Source of the DNA: Jidongwangia harbinensis | GTDB taxonomy: Bacteria; Actinomycetota; Actinomycetes; Mycobacteriales; Micromonosporaceae | Direction of reading: 5' to 3' | Assembly (NCBI RefSeq): GCF_020216025.1 | Contig: NZ_JAIWNC010000008.1 | Coordinates: forward strand, 275,791 to 339,790 | Length of the DNA stretch: 64,000 nt | In this document: piece after piece, positions 55,201-64,000 of the stretch | How the letters are laid out: every line of letters starts with the position of its first letter | Position numbering within the stretch: the first letter of the stretch is position 1 | Notes under the pieces: generated by a model | Told to the model about the DNA's origin: nothing | Database searches by the model: none | What the model saw: only the letters and a program-made list of their open reading frames with translations | Position numbers and translations under genes: made by a program

Positions 55201-55789
55201 GGTCGACGCCCGGATCCGCGCCACCATCGGCGTGCCCCAGGACAAAAAGATCATCCTGTACGCACCGACCTGGCGCGACGACCAGTACAGCGACGGCGGG
55301 TACCGGATCCCGGTGCACCTCGACGTGGCGGACGCGGCGGCCCGGCTCGGCACCGACCACGTGCTGCTGGTGCGCCGTCACCCGAACGTGATCGACGAGA
55401 TCCCCGGCGAGGGTGACGGCTTCGTCTACGACGTCTCCACCTACCCGGACATGGCCGATCTGCTGGCCGTCACGGACGTGCTGGTCACCGACTACTCCTC
55501 GGTGATGTTCGACTTCGCCAACACCGGCCGGCCGATGCTGTTCTTCACCTATGACCTGGCGCACTACCGGGACGAACTGCGCGGCTTCTACTTCGACTTC
55601 GAGGCGGAGGCCCCCGGGCCGCTGCTCAGCACGTCCGAGGAGGTGATCACCGCGATCCACGACGTGGAGACGGTGTCCCGGGAGTACCGCGAACGGTACG
55701 CGGCGTTCGCGGCCAAGGCGTGCGACCTCGACGACGGGCGCGCCGCCGCGGCGCTGGCCGATCACATGCTGGAGGCGGGCAAACGCTAG
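52289..55789 (+). CDS. Bifunctional GT2 glycosyltransferase / TagF-like CDP-glycerol glycerophosphotransferase
   Basis: 1166 residues. The N-terminal GT2 domain (LSIVVPIYNVAPYLDECL, MVDDGSTDDSA, FVDSDDS) is followed by a middle part of about 500 residues, mostly beta-rich. The C-terminal TagF-type domain has VVQTWHGTPLKRIGFD (~893), GYPRNDILF (~958), LYAPTWRDDQ (~992) and VTDYSSVMFDFANTGRPM (~1068). Such fusions build teichoic-acid-like or glycerol-phosphate polymers at the inner face of the membrane. No transmembrane segment, so membrane binding is peripheral. Sugar and polymer are unknown. Confidence 0.9.
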   Translation: MSAVLSIVVPIYNVAPYLDECLSSIAGQTRAELDVVMVDDGSTDDSAAIAARFAEKDSRFTLVRKANAGLGAARNTGLEHVTGDYLMFVDSDDSLAPYAAELLVGSIEQTGSDFSCGNVLRYTTKGMTGSPMHKGAFGTTKLRTHVRKRPALLADRTAWNKVYRRSFWDAHGFRFPEGVLYEDIPVTIPAHVLAESVDVLSVPVYYWRQREGEDRSITQRRGEIPAFIDRLDNCWGVSRMLGERGEDRIKRLYDASVLKSDLMLFVRVLPDVDDDYRKVFLEKTNEYLDTIDPGIIGELDANLRVLWSLIRHRMLPELLKLIPTVHKPRRIARRGLRRYHDMDLFRANLPQLPPELFLAGTPSPRTKVHEVSWTDGRLRIRGHAFIPGQSAAKPWSTSRLIWLTGKGGTRTKRTPLVSRRCIDATGDHGTPKTTYDWSGFEAVIDPDSLRAADGAWRDGVWTVAVGVVGVSRWSQGPLEMGQPANPIRFTSRYADGVRITPFVDGGNLRVRVERSPVRITGGRLVEIDGERHVEIEGENAPAAAPLTAQLSRAEGLPWGSYPVDQDGGRFRFRIPAGELQRDGVTYPPLRVNEPADRWSVDLVGGTGDKPRRIRVTVADDLAWTPLELGVRTVHLHATPDRYPRLVALPPCPTVTEVTSAARAYRFAGRIPPGSGDWSRLALVLRLGSGRELRTFPARVEGDAWSVEIDPDAVPNFGGHIRLRSGTWHVLCRNGREPIRALPAAPAVLAATPLPLAGDAPRVTCEWHSDERLVLRVRSAIAETERGKGNAARLRAEHYLPRREEPLRDAVFYNSFTGRQYSDNPRAVHEELVSRGLPLEHLWLSTEGQAPVPPTAEAVPLWSRRWYDALATSRYIVTNQHLPAWFRRRAGQVVVQTWHGTPLKRIGFDIADVKFTDQSYLAKLAQEAPNWTYLVSPNRFSTPILRRAFGYTGEMLEIGYPRNDILFRDRAEVDARIRATIGVPQDKKIILYAPTWRDDQYSDGGYRIPVHLDVADAAARLGTDHVLLVRRHPNVIDEIPGEGDGFVYDVSTYPDMADLLAVTDVLVTDYSSVMFDFANTGRPMLFFTYDLAHYRDELRGFYFDFEAEAPGPLLSTSEEVITAIHDVETVSREYRERYAAFAAKACDLDDGRAAAALADHMLEAGKR

Positions 55790-55803
55790 GTGACGACGGC
55801 CAC

Positions 55804-55809
55804 TAATGT
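55804..55809 (+). promoter_or_regulatory. Possible -10 element for the GPP34 gene
   Basis: TAATGT lies 8 bases before the ATG at 55818, after the TagF-like gene's stop. Confidence 0.35.
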
Positions 55810-55817
55810 GCTGAGAC

Positions 55818-56501
55818 ATGACCTCCATCGCCCTGGCTGAGGAACTTCTCCTCCTCGCGTACGACGACCAGACCGGCAAGGCGACCGGTTCCCGGATCGG
55901 GCTCGACCTCGGGATGGCCGCCGCCGTGATGGTCGACCTGGCCCTGGCCGGGCGCGTCGCCTACGTCGAGGGCTATCTGAAGGTCATCGACCCGACCCCG
56001 GTGGGCGACCCGATCGCCGACGCGGTGCTGGCCAAGGCGGCCGCGGACGACCCGCACACGCCGGCGCAGTGGCTGCAGCGGCTCCGGCACGGCCTGCGCA
56101 ACCGGGTGCTGGCCGACCTGGTGGAGCGCGGGGTGGTGCGGGACGTCGACGAGACCCAGCTGGACTACATCCACGTACACCGCTATCCGACCACCGACCC
56201 GGCGGTCGAGGCCGAGATCCGCAAGCGCCTGGGCGAGGCGCTGATCAGCGGAAGCATCCCGGACGAGCGGACCGCGGCGCTGGCCACCCTGCTGGTGGCG
56301 ACCCGGATGGAGCCGGCCCTGCGGCTGCCGCCGGAGGAGGCCGCCGAGGCGCACCGCCGCCTGGAGGAGATCGCCAGCGGCGCCGGCTTCTCCGGCGGCG
56401 CGAACCTGGAGGACTCGATCGTGCGGCCCAGCGTCGCGCTGGTGGTGGCGACGCTGGGCAAGGCGATCCAGGCCGCGCTGGGCACGCCCAAGCAGGTCTG
56501 A
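55818..56501 (+). CDS. GPP34 (GOLPH3/Vps74)-family protein
   Basis: 227 residues, all helical. LAEELLLLAYDDQTGK at the N-terminus, GMAAAVMVDLALAGRV, LVERGVVRDVDE and a C-terminal segment IVRPSVALVVATLGKAIQAA match the GPP34 pattern. Eukaryotic members bind Golgi phosphoinositides and hold glycosyltransferases in place; the bacterial role is unknown. It starts 28 bases after the TagF-like gene. Its stop is 3 bases from the convergent mutase gene. Confidence 0.87.
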   Translation: MTSIALAEELLLLAYDDQTGKATGSRIGLDLGMAAAVMVDLALAGRVAYVEGYLKVIDPTPVGDPIADAVLAKAAADDPHTPAQWLQRLRHGLRNRVLADLVERGVVRDVDETQLDYIHVHRYPTTDPAVEAEIRKRLGEALISGSIPDERTAALATLLVATRMEPALRLPPEEAAEAHRRLEEIASGAGFSGGANLEDSIVRPSVALVVATLGKAIQAALGTPKQV

Positions 56502-56504
56502 GGC

Positions 56505-58145
56505 TCAGGCCAGGCCGAGCGCCGCGGACACCTCCCGGCGCAGGTCCGTCATGGCGGCGTCGGCGCGGGCCCGGGCCCCGGCCAGGTCGCCGTCCGCGAC
56601 CGGTTCCACCACCTCGAGGTACGCCTTCAGCTTCGGCTCGGTGCCGGACGGCCGGATCACCACCCGGGTACGCCCGGTCCGCACCGTCAGCACGTCCGCG
56701 TCCGGCAGCCGGTCCTCGGTGCCGGTGACGTCCTCGCCGAGCAGCCGGGTGGGCGGCGTACCCCGGACGTGCGTCATCGTACGAGTGATGTCGTCGAGGT
56801 CGGTGACCCGGACCGAGAGCTGGTCGGTGCGGTGCACGCCGAACTCCGAATCGAGTTCGTCCAGCCGGTCGGCGATCGTCCGGCCCTCGGCCCGCAGCGC
56901 CGCGGCCAGCTCCGCGACCAGCAGGGCCGCGGTGATCCCGTCCTTGTCGCGCACCAGGTCCGGCGCCACGCAGTAGCCGAGCGCCTCCTCGTAGCCGAAG
57001 GCCAGCTCGCCGGCCGCCCGGACGATCCACTTGAAGCCGGTGAGCGTCTCCGCGTACGGCACGCCGCGGGCCGCGCACAACGCCCGCAGCAGCGTCGAGG
57101 ACACGATCGTGGTGGCGTACGTGCCCGGCCGGCCGCGGCGGATCAGGTGGTCGGCCAGCAGCGTGCCGAGCTGGTCGCCGGTGAGCGGGCGCCACCCGGC
57201 GGCGGACGGCACGGCGATCGCGCACCGGTCGGCGTCCGGGTCGTTGGCGACGGCCAGGTCCGCGTCACCGGCCGTGGCGAGCGCCAGCAGCAGGTCCATG
57301 GCGCCCGGCTCCTCCGGGTTGGGGAACGCCACGGTCGGGAAGTCCGGGTCCGGCTCGGCCTGCTCGGCGACCACGTCCGGGGCGTCGAACCCGGCCCGCC
57401 GGAACGCGGCGGTCAGCACCGCACCGCCCACCCCGTGCAGCGGCGTGTACGCCACCCGCAGGGCGCGCGGTCCGGCGGCGACCACGGACGCGGCGCGGTC
57501 CACGTACCCCTCGACGACGGTCTCGTCCAGCACCGTGCCCGGCCCGCCCAGCGGGACGCCGGCCAGCGTGTCCACGGACCGGATGGCGGCCTCGATGCCG
57601 GTGTCGGCGGGCGGCACGATCTGCGCCCCGGCGCCGCCGGGACCGCCCAGGGCGGCACCCAGATAGACCTTGTAGCCGTTGTCCTGCGGCGGGTTGTGGC
57701 TGGCGGTGACCATCACCCCGGCGGCCGCGTCCAGCGACCGGACGGCGTGCGCGAGCACCGGCGTCGGCAACGGGCCGGGCAGCAGCAGCGCCGCACGTCC
57801 GGCCCCGGTGGCGACCCGCGCGGTGCGTTCGGCGAACTCGCGCGAGCCGTGCCGGGCGTCGTACCCGATCACCAGCGGGCCGTCGGCGTCCTGCGCGGCC
57901 AGCCACCGGACCAGCCCGGCGGCGGCCCGGGTCACCACCGCGACGTTCATCCCGTTCGGGCCGGCGCGCAGCCGGCCGCGCAGGCCGGCGGTGCCGAACG
58001 TGAGCGGACCGGCGAAGCGGTCCCGCAGCTCGGCCGTGGTCGCCGGCAGACCGGCGATCAGTTCGCGCAGCTCGTCCCGGGTGACCGCGTCGGGGTCGTC
58101 GGCGAGCCAGCGTTCGGCGAGCGCGCGAAGGTCATCAATTGCCAT
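56505..58145 (-). CDS. Phosphohexomutase/phosphopentomutase (PGM2-like)
   Basis: 546 residues. LTFGTAGLRGRLRAGPNGMN, active serine TASHNPPQDNGYKVYLG, metal loop NDPDADRCA, sugar loop GFKWIVR and phosphate loop RPSGTEPKLKAYLE. This long type (PGM2/PmmB-like) includes phosphopentomutases; given cdd, deoA, add and deoC in the window it may convert (deoxy)ribose 1-phosphate to the 5-phosphate. Phosphomannomutase is the alternative. ATG 58145 chosen; the frame extends upstream in shadow. Confidence 0.88.
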   Translation of the reverse strand: MAIDDLRALAERWLADDPDAVTRDELRELIAGLPATTAELRDRFAGPLTFGTAGLRGRLRAGPNGMNVAVVTRAAAGLVRWLAAQDADGPLVIGYDARHGSREFAERTARVATGAGRAALLLPGPLPTPVLAHAVRSLDAAAGVMVTASHNPPQDNGYKVYLGAALGGPGGAGAQIVPPADTGIEAAIRSVDTLAGVPLGGPGTVLDETVVEGYVDRAASVVAAGPRALRVAYTPLHGVGGAVLTAAFRRAGFDAPDVVAEQAEPDPDFPTVAFPNPEEPGAMDLLLALATAGDADLAVANDPDADRCAIAVPSAAGWRPLTGDQLGTLLADHLIRRGRPGTYATTIVSSTLLRALCAARGVPYAETLTGFKWIVRAAGELAFGYEEALGYCVAPDLVRDKDGITAALLVAELAAALRAEGRTIADRLDELDSEFGVHRTDQLSVRVTDLDDITRTMTHVRGTPPTRLLGEDVTGTEDRLPDADVLTVRTGRTRVVIRPSGTEPKLKAYLEVVEPVADGDLAGARARADAAMTDLRREVSAALGLA

Positions 58146-58171
58146 GCACCGTGGATAGCACGGGCCTGTGC

Positions 58172-60133
58172 TCAGGAGGCGTCGAGGGCGAAAGTGCGCG
58201 TCATCTCGTCGAAGAACGGCTTGCTCTCGGCGAACTGGGCGTCCGTCGCGGTCAGGTAGAACGAGTACATCTTTCCGCCGACCGTGGTCTCCCGCCAGAT
58301 GCCGTGGCGCATGCTCGCCCCGCTGCCGCAGGTGTACTCCAGCTGGGCACCCGGGTGACCGGCCACCTCGACGTCGGTGACCGCCACCCGCTTGTACGGC
58401 TTCGGGCAGTTCTTCGAGCCCTTCAGCGTGTTCTCGGCGATCCGTTCGGCGAACCGGCGCGGCTCCGCCGTACCCGTCTCCACCAGGATGCGGACCTTGC
58501 GCTTGTTGTCCTCCGGGTCGACGTAGTCCACCCAGTTGCCGCCGGACGTGCGCTTCCAGTCCTTGGGCACCTTCACCGTGACGCCCTTGGCCTTGTGGTC
58601 CTGGGTGGCGAAGGAGGCGGGCACCGGCTGCTGGCCGGTCGGCTTCTGCGCCGTCGGGGCCGGCTCCTCGTCGCCGGAGAACGCGATCACCACGCCCAGC
58701 AGCAGCACCACGGCCAGGCCGGCGCCGCCGGCCGCGAGCTGGATGTTGCGCGGCCAGCCCCGGACGGTGGTGACGGCCCGGGTGCCGGTCTCCCGGGCGG
58801 CGCGGACCGCGTTGTCGATCATCGCGCGCCGGCGGGCCGCCGGGCTCCGGACCACGGTGCCGGACGTCGACTCGCCGGCCGCGCGGGCGCCGCTCCATGC
58901 CTCGCGGGGCGGTACCACGGCGGTGGTGTCGCCGCCGGGGCCGCTGGTGGGAGCGTTCGGCGGGGCGCTGCGCGGTGCGTTCGGGGGCAGCACGCTGGTG
59001 CGGTCGCTGTCCGTGCCCGGAGACGGGTAGGCGCCGGTGGGCGGGACCACCGCGGTGTCGTCCGCGGTGGGCCGGCGGCGGCCACCCTGGCGCAGATTGG
59101 CCAGGCGCCCGGTCAGCGACTCGCCGGGCGCCAGCATGGCCCGGCCGCCGATCTGGCCGGTCGGCTTGGGCGGGATCGGCTGGGTCTCCGCGGCCGCGGG
59201 ACGCTGGGTCGGCACCACCGCGTACGGGTCCGTCATCATGTGCGGCGGTGCCTTGCTGGCCAGCGGGCCGGCCAGCTGCTGACGCAGCATGGTGCGCGCG
59301 GTCGGCACGTCGAAGCGCTGGGCCGGGTCCTTCTCCAGCAGGCCCATCAGCACGGTGTTCAGCGAGCCGGCCCGGGACGTCGGCGCGGGCGGATCCTCGA
59401 CCACCGCGTGCATGGTCTCGATCGGGTCACCCTTGTCGAACGGCGGGCGGCCCTCCACCGCGGTGTACAGCGTCACGCCCAGCGAGAACAGGTCGCTGGG
59501 CGGGCCGAAGTCGCTGCCCATGGCGCGTTCCGGCGAGATGAAGTGCGGCGAGCCCAGCACCATGCCGGGCGTGGTGAGCTGCACGTCGGTGGGCATCCGG
59601 GCGACGCCGAAGTCGGTCAGCACGCAGCGGCCGTCCGAGCAGATCAGCACGTTGGCCGGCTTGACGTCCCGGTGCAGCACGCCGTGCGCGTGGGCCACCT
59701 CGAGCGCGCCGAGCAGCGCGATGCCGATCTTGGCGACCACCCGGGGCGCGACCGGGCCGTCCTCGATGACCATGTCGGCCAGGCTGCGGGCGTCCAGCAG
59801 CTCCATCACGATCCAGGGGCGGCCGTTCTCGTGGACCACGTCGTAGACCTGCACCACGGCCGGGTGCTGCAGCGCCGCGGCGGCCCGGGCCTCACGCATG
59901 GTCCGCTCGTACATCGAGTCGCGGTCGCTGGGCGCCAGGCCCGGCGGGAGGACGACCTCCTTGATGGCCACGTCGCGGCGGAGCAGCGTGTCCGCCGCGC
60001 GCCAGACCGTGCCCATGCCGCCGTGGCCCACCGCGGCACGCAGCGTGTACCGACCGCCGATGAGCGTGCCCGGGGCCGCGCGTCCGCTGGTAGGAGCCGT
60101 GTTCCCGCTGCTCCACGTCGGAATCTGAGTCAC
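58172..60133 (-). CDS. Membrane Ser/Thr protein kinase (PknB type)
   Basis: 653 residues. Kinase domain about 27-290: VGHGGMGTVWRAADTLLRRD, AIKEVVLPP, HGVLHRDVKPANVLICS, LTDFGVARM and GSPHFISPERAMG. A Pro/Thr/Ala-rich juxtamembrane linker leads to a transmembrane helix (about 466-486) and an extracellular domain of about 165 residues that is not PASTA-like. The tail has four or more Cys. GTG 60133 gives a normal N-terminus. Signal unknown. Confidence 0.9.
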   Translation of the reverse strand: MTQIPTWSSGNTAPTSGRAAPGTLIGGRYTLRAAVGHGGMGTVWRAADTLLRRDVAIKEVVLPPGLAPSDRDSMYERTMREARAAAALQHPAVVQVYDVVHENGRPWIVMELLDARSLADMVIEDGPVAPRVVAKIGIALLGALEVAHAHGVLHRDVKPANVLICSDGRCVLTDFGVARMPTDVQLTTPGMVLGSPHFISPERAMGSDFGPPSDLFSLGVTLYTAVEGRPPFDKGDPIETMHAVVEDPPAPTSRAGSLNTVLMGLLEKDPAQRFDVPTARTMLRQQLAGPLASKAPPHMMTDPYAVVPTQRPAAAETQPIPPKPTGQIGGRAMLAPGESLTGRLANLRQGGRRRPTADDTAVVPPTGAYPSPGTDSDRTSVLPPNAPRSAPPNAPTSGPGGDTTAVVPPREAWSGARAAGESTSGTVVRSPAARRRAMIDNAVRAARETGTRAVTTVRGWPRNIQLAAGGAGLAVVLLLGVVIAFSGDEEPAPTAQKPTGQQPVPASFATQDHKAKGVTVKVPKDWKRTSGGNWVDYVDPEDNKRKVRILVETGTAEPRRFAERIAENTLKGSKNCPKPYKRVAVTDVEVAGHPGAQLEYTCGSGASMRHGIWRETTVGGKMYSFYLTATDAQFAESKPFFDEMTRTFALDAS

Positions 60134-60337
60134 TGAGAATGCCACCGAGGGATGTAGGGGGCGTGGAACCAACCACGATATCTTGCCGGTTCGCACCCCT
60201 TTTACGAAAGTCGGTGCGGGAGTGTTCTGTCGAAGTCGACCCTGGGTAGCGGGCAGATAGCGGTGCGTCGCACAAAGTCCGCGCAGAGTGCGAAACCACT
60301 CACTCATCCGTGCTTAACAAGGATTTAGGATTTGCCG

Positions 60338-61897
<1,560 letters not shown>

Positions 61898-62140
61898 CGG
61901 CGTAGCCCGGTTGAACCACGTCACCTCCACGATCCGTAACCCGTTGTAGGAGGTGGTGAAGTCGTGGACGCCGCTTTTCCCATTCGTGACAATCCGCGAC
62001 CCGGTCAGCACGGTAATGACGTTGCACAGCGTCACCACAATCGGACTAGGCTGTCGCGCGTTGCGGAAACCCGACTCTTTCTCGAAAGCGACAGTGAATC
62101 CGACGTGACGAGTGCGGTGACGATGCCGGAGGGCATCCAG
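61898..62140 (+). other. 243-base region before the amidohydrolase, unusually AT-rich
   Basis: Composition drops well below the genome average. A TAGGCT hexamer (62047-62052) with TTGCAC 19 bases upstream could be a promoter for the amidohydrolase. On the minus strand a 61-codon frame (62038 to 61853) has unusually natural residue composition; neither is proven. Confidence 0.3.
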
Positions 62141-63364
62141 ATGGCATCCTTCCCGGGCCCCCCGCCCGGGGCCGACCCGCTGCCCGGCCAGCTGGACCGT
62201 TGGCTCGCCGCCCACGGCGCGGAACTGGTGTCCATCCGGCGGCACATCCACGCCCACCCGGAGCCGTCCCACTCCGAGTTCGAGACCGCCGCCCTGGTCG
62301 CCCGCGAGCTCGCCGTCGCCGGCCTGTCCCCGCGCATGCTGCCCAAGGGCAACGGCCTGATCTGCGACATCGGCACCGGCGACCGGGTGATCGCCTTCCG
62401 CGCCGACCTGGACGCGCTGCCGCTGCAGGACACCAAGGACGTGCCGTACCGCTCCACCGTCCCGCACGTCGCCCACGCCTGCGGCCACGACGTGCACACC
62501 ACCGTCCTGATCGGCCTCGGCCAGGCCCTGGCGCAGCTCGACCAGCAGGGCGAACTGCCCGGCCGGGTCCGGCTGATCTTCCAGCCGGCCGAGGAGTGCG
62601 TGCCGTCCGGCGCCCCCGAGGTGATCGAGTCCGGCGCCCTCAAGGACGTCGTCGCGATCTACGCGCTGCACTGCTACCCGCAACTGCCGGCCGGCCTGGT
62701 CGGCGTGCGCTCCGGCGCGTTCACCGCCGCCGCCGACACGGTCGAGGTCACGCTCACCGGCCCCGGCGGCCACACCGCCCGGCCGCACCTCACCGCCGAC
62801 CTGGTGCACGCCCTGGGCCGGGTCATCATCGACGTGCCGGCCCTGCTGGACCGCCGGGTCGACCCGCGCGCCGGCGTCTCCATGGTCTGGGGCGCGGTGC
62901 ACGCCGGCGAGGCCTTCAACGCCATCCCCGGCGAGGGCTACGTGCGCGGCACCGTGCGGATTCTCAACCGGGACGCCTGGCGCGAAGCGCCCGAGCTGAT
63001 CGGCAAGCTGATCCGCGACGTGGTGGCCGCCACCGGCGCCGAGGTGGACGTGCGCTACACCCGCGGCGTCCCGCCGGTGATCAACGACCGGATGGCGTCC
63101 GCCGTGGTCGCGGGCGCGGCGGGTGCGGCACTCGGAGCGGACCGGGTGGTCGAGGCCGAGATCAGCATGGGCGGCGAGGACTTCTCGTTCTACCTCGAGC
63201 AGGTGCCCGGGGCGATGTTCCGGCTCGGCACCGGCACGCCCGGCAGCGAGATCCGGCACGACCTGCACCAGGGCAACTTCGACGTGGACGAGCGCTGCAT
63301 CGGGTACGGCGTGCGGGTCATGGTGCACACAGCTCTGGCGGCGCTGTCGACGGGCGCGTTCTAA
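62141..63364 (+). CDS. M20-family amidohydrolase / N-acyl amino acid deacylase
   Basis: 407 residues. SIRRHIHAHPEPSHSEFETA, metal-binding HACGHDVHTTVLIG, catalytic FQPAEECVPSG, dimerisation domain start VEVTLTGPGGHTARP and C-terminal SMGGEDFSFYLEQVPGAMF. Related to hippurate hydrolase and IAA-amino acid hydrolases. ATG 62141 follows GGAGGG (62128-62133) by 7 bases, preferred to in-frame upstream starts (62105, 62123). Substrate unknown. Confidence 0.9.
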   Translation: MASFPGPPPGADPLPGQLDRWLAAHGAELVSIRRHIHAHPEPSHSEFETAALVARELAVAGLSPRMLPKGNGLICDIGTGDRVIAFRADLDALPLQDTKDVPYRSTVPHVAHACGHDVHTTVLIGLGQALAQLDQQGELPGRVRLIFQPAEECVPSGAPEVIESGALKDVVAIYALHCYPQLPAGLVGVRSGAFTAAADTVEVTLTGPGGHTARPHLTADLVHALGRVIIDVPALLDRRVDPRAGVSMVWGAVHAGEAFNAIPGEGYVRGTVRILNRDAWREAPELIGKLIRDVVAATGAEVDVRYTRGVPPVINDRMASAVVAGAAGAALGADRVVEAEISMGGEDFSFYLEQVPGAMFRLGTGTPGSEIRHDLHQGNFDVDERCIGYGVRVMVHTALAALSTGAF

Positions 63365-63705
63365 TTCGGACGGACACCCTTCATCGGTCGGTGGCCGAGG
63401 ATGGGCATCGCGACCGGTCGATAGCCGTGGGTGCACGTGGCGCGCTTGTGGGGGCAGAAGACTCCTGGCATTTCGGGCAGACGTCGCCGACCGGCTGCAG
63501 ATCTTGGAGCCCCGGGCAGATCTTGGAGTGCCCCGGCCCTCCTGGGGGCGGTTCGGCGCCAAGATTTGTGCTGGCCTCCAAGATCTCGTCGAACCAAGGT
63601 GGTGTAACGGGCAAATCAGCGTGGCCGGCCCGACCGGGAGCCGGAACAAGGCCGCATTTCGGTCAACCGGAGGGTCGCGGGCTCGGCGAGCCCGCGACTC
63701 ATCGG
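63365..63705. other. Gene-poor stretch with clustered AGATCTTGG motifs
   Basis: No convincing gene. GCAGATCTTGGAG occurs at 63497-63509 and 63516-63528, CTCCAAGATCT in inverted order at 63576-63586, and a variant at 63559-63567. Two minus-strand frames (up to 78 codons) contain Cys/His clusters (VCPKCQ in one, VFCPHKRATCTHGY in the other) that could be halves of a frameshifted small zinc-binding protein. Confidence 0.4.
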
Positions 63706-63876
63706 GCTAAGGCCTGTTTCGGAACCCGGCCAAGTGCGAGGCGAGGTCCAGGGGTCGGCTGGCGTCGGCCGCAGGGCGGCCTCATACCGGGGTTGTATGT
63801 GGCCGTTCTGCGGACGCCGTCAGTCGGCGCCTGGGCCACGCCGTAGCCCTGGCCGGGTTCCGAAACAGGCCTTAGC
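63706..63876. mobile_element. 171-bp MITE-like element with 27-bp perfect terminal inverted repeats
   Basis: 63706-63732 is the exact reverse complement of 63850-63876 (outer part GCTAAGGCCTGTTTCGGAAC). The ends carry TA dinucleotides, as in elements of IS630/Tc1 or IS5-related transposases that duplicate TA. The interior holds no gene and further short inverted segments, so the whole can fold into a long hairpin. Non-autonomous; no transposase in the window. Confidence 0.75.
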
Positions 63877-64000
63877 TTGAGTTTTAACCTGTGCGGCGTG
63901 GTCTGGGGTTATGTGTTTTCTTGTTTTTCGGGTTGGCGTTTGCGCTGGTGACGATATGGACGTCGTGGCGGTTGGCTGGCCGGTGGTTGCGGTGGCCGGG
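63877..64000. other. Lower-GC right end of the window
   Basis: Sequence with runs of T and noticeably lower GC; no gene start, RNA or repeat can be supported before the window ends. The contrast with the core sequence and the adjoining MITE suggests accessory DNA beyond. Confidence 0.35.

Noticed and set aside
52220..55879. 1219-codon open frame on the minus strand
   Set aside because: Antisense shadow of the GT2/TagF-like gene: Arg/Val/His/Gly-rich without domain motifs, while the plus frame has full signatures.

Overview
The window is high-GC chromosomal DNA from an actinomycete, most likely a member of the Micromonosporaceae (Actinoplanes, Micromonospora and relatives). The inference rests on strong G/C third-position bias, frequent GTG/TTG starts, many leaderless promoters, a conservon-type operon (cvnA-D), a SigE-family sigma factor, an SCO4848-like membrane protein, and the actinobacterial order rsmA-ispE and glmU-prs-rplY-pth. 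I ran no database search, so the genus is an inference.

Layout. 1-4.5 kb: the 3' part of rsmA, an intercalated Uma2-family gene, ispE, an ABC-F ATPase and a small membrane protein. 4.5-10.5 kb: a TetR regulator, an HTH protein whose C-terminal half looks LAGLIDADG-like, tRNA-Gln(UUG), glmU, prs, rplY and pth. 10.7-17.1 kb: a polyprenyl-phosphate sugar transferase with a long repetitive N-terminus, then sulfate activation (cysQ-like phosphatase, cysD, cysN), closed by a strong two-way terminator. 17.2-21.6 kb (minus strand): sigma factor with a membrane partner, an RsbW-like ATPase, a small acidic protein, galK and galE. 21.7-26.6 kb: trpS, a 2H phosphoesterase, a YihY-type membrane protein, a TetR regulator divergent from a membrane protein with two matching operators, and an SCO4848-like protein. 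26.7-37.0 kb: a complete BMP-type nucleoside ABC transporter (its ATPase apparently starts at CTG), then cdd, deoA, a DUF4272-like gene, rlmA and add. 37.5-42.6 kb: the conservon (nitrate-sensing-type kinase, roadblock, DUF742, small GTPase). 42.5-48.2 kb: a FAD oxidoreductase, a deazaflavin-type reductase divergent from a TetR regulator, a 19-bp repeat array, and two minus-strand genes, one of which ends in a module also found at the C-terminus of the conservon kinase. 48.4-52.2 kb: two overlapping aldehyde dehydrogenase genes and deoC, divergent from upp. 52.3-62 kb: a GT2/TagF-like bifunctional transferase followed by a GOLPH3-like (GPP34) gene, a phosphohexo/pentomutase, a Ser/Thr kinase and an acyl-CoA mutase large subunit. 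62.1-64 kb: an M20 amidohydrolase, then a gene-poor end with a 171-bp MITE-like inverted-repeat element.

How the genes fit together. Nucleoside uptake and salvage is the main theme: BMP transporter, cytidine deaminase, thymidine phosphorylase, adenosine deaminase, deoxyribose-phosphate aldolase with an aldehyde dehydrogenase pair, uracil phosphoribosyltransferase, PRPP synthetase and a phosphopentomutase candidate. Cell-envelope polymer synthesis is the second theme: GlmU, sugar transferase, GalE and the TagF-like enzyme. The observations I rate highest are the protein at 44968-47340 (IS110-transposase-like N-terminus joined to the kinase-type tail), the GPP34 gene next to a TagF-like transferase, the HTH/LAGLIDADG-like gene beside a tRNA, the ALDH16-like split gene pair, the CTG start, and a leaderless small ORF coupled to deoA.
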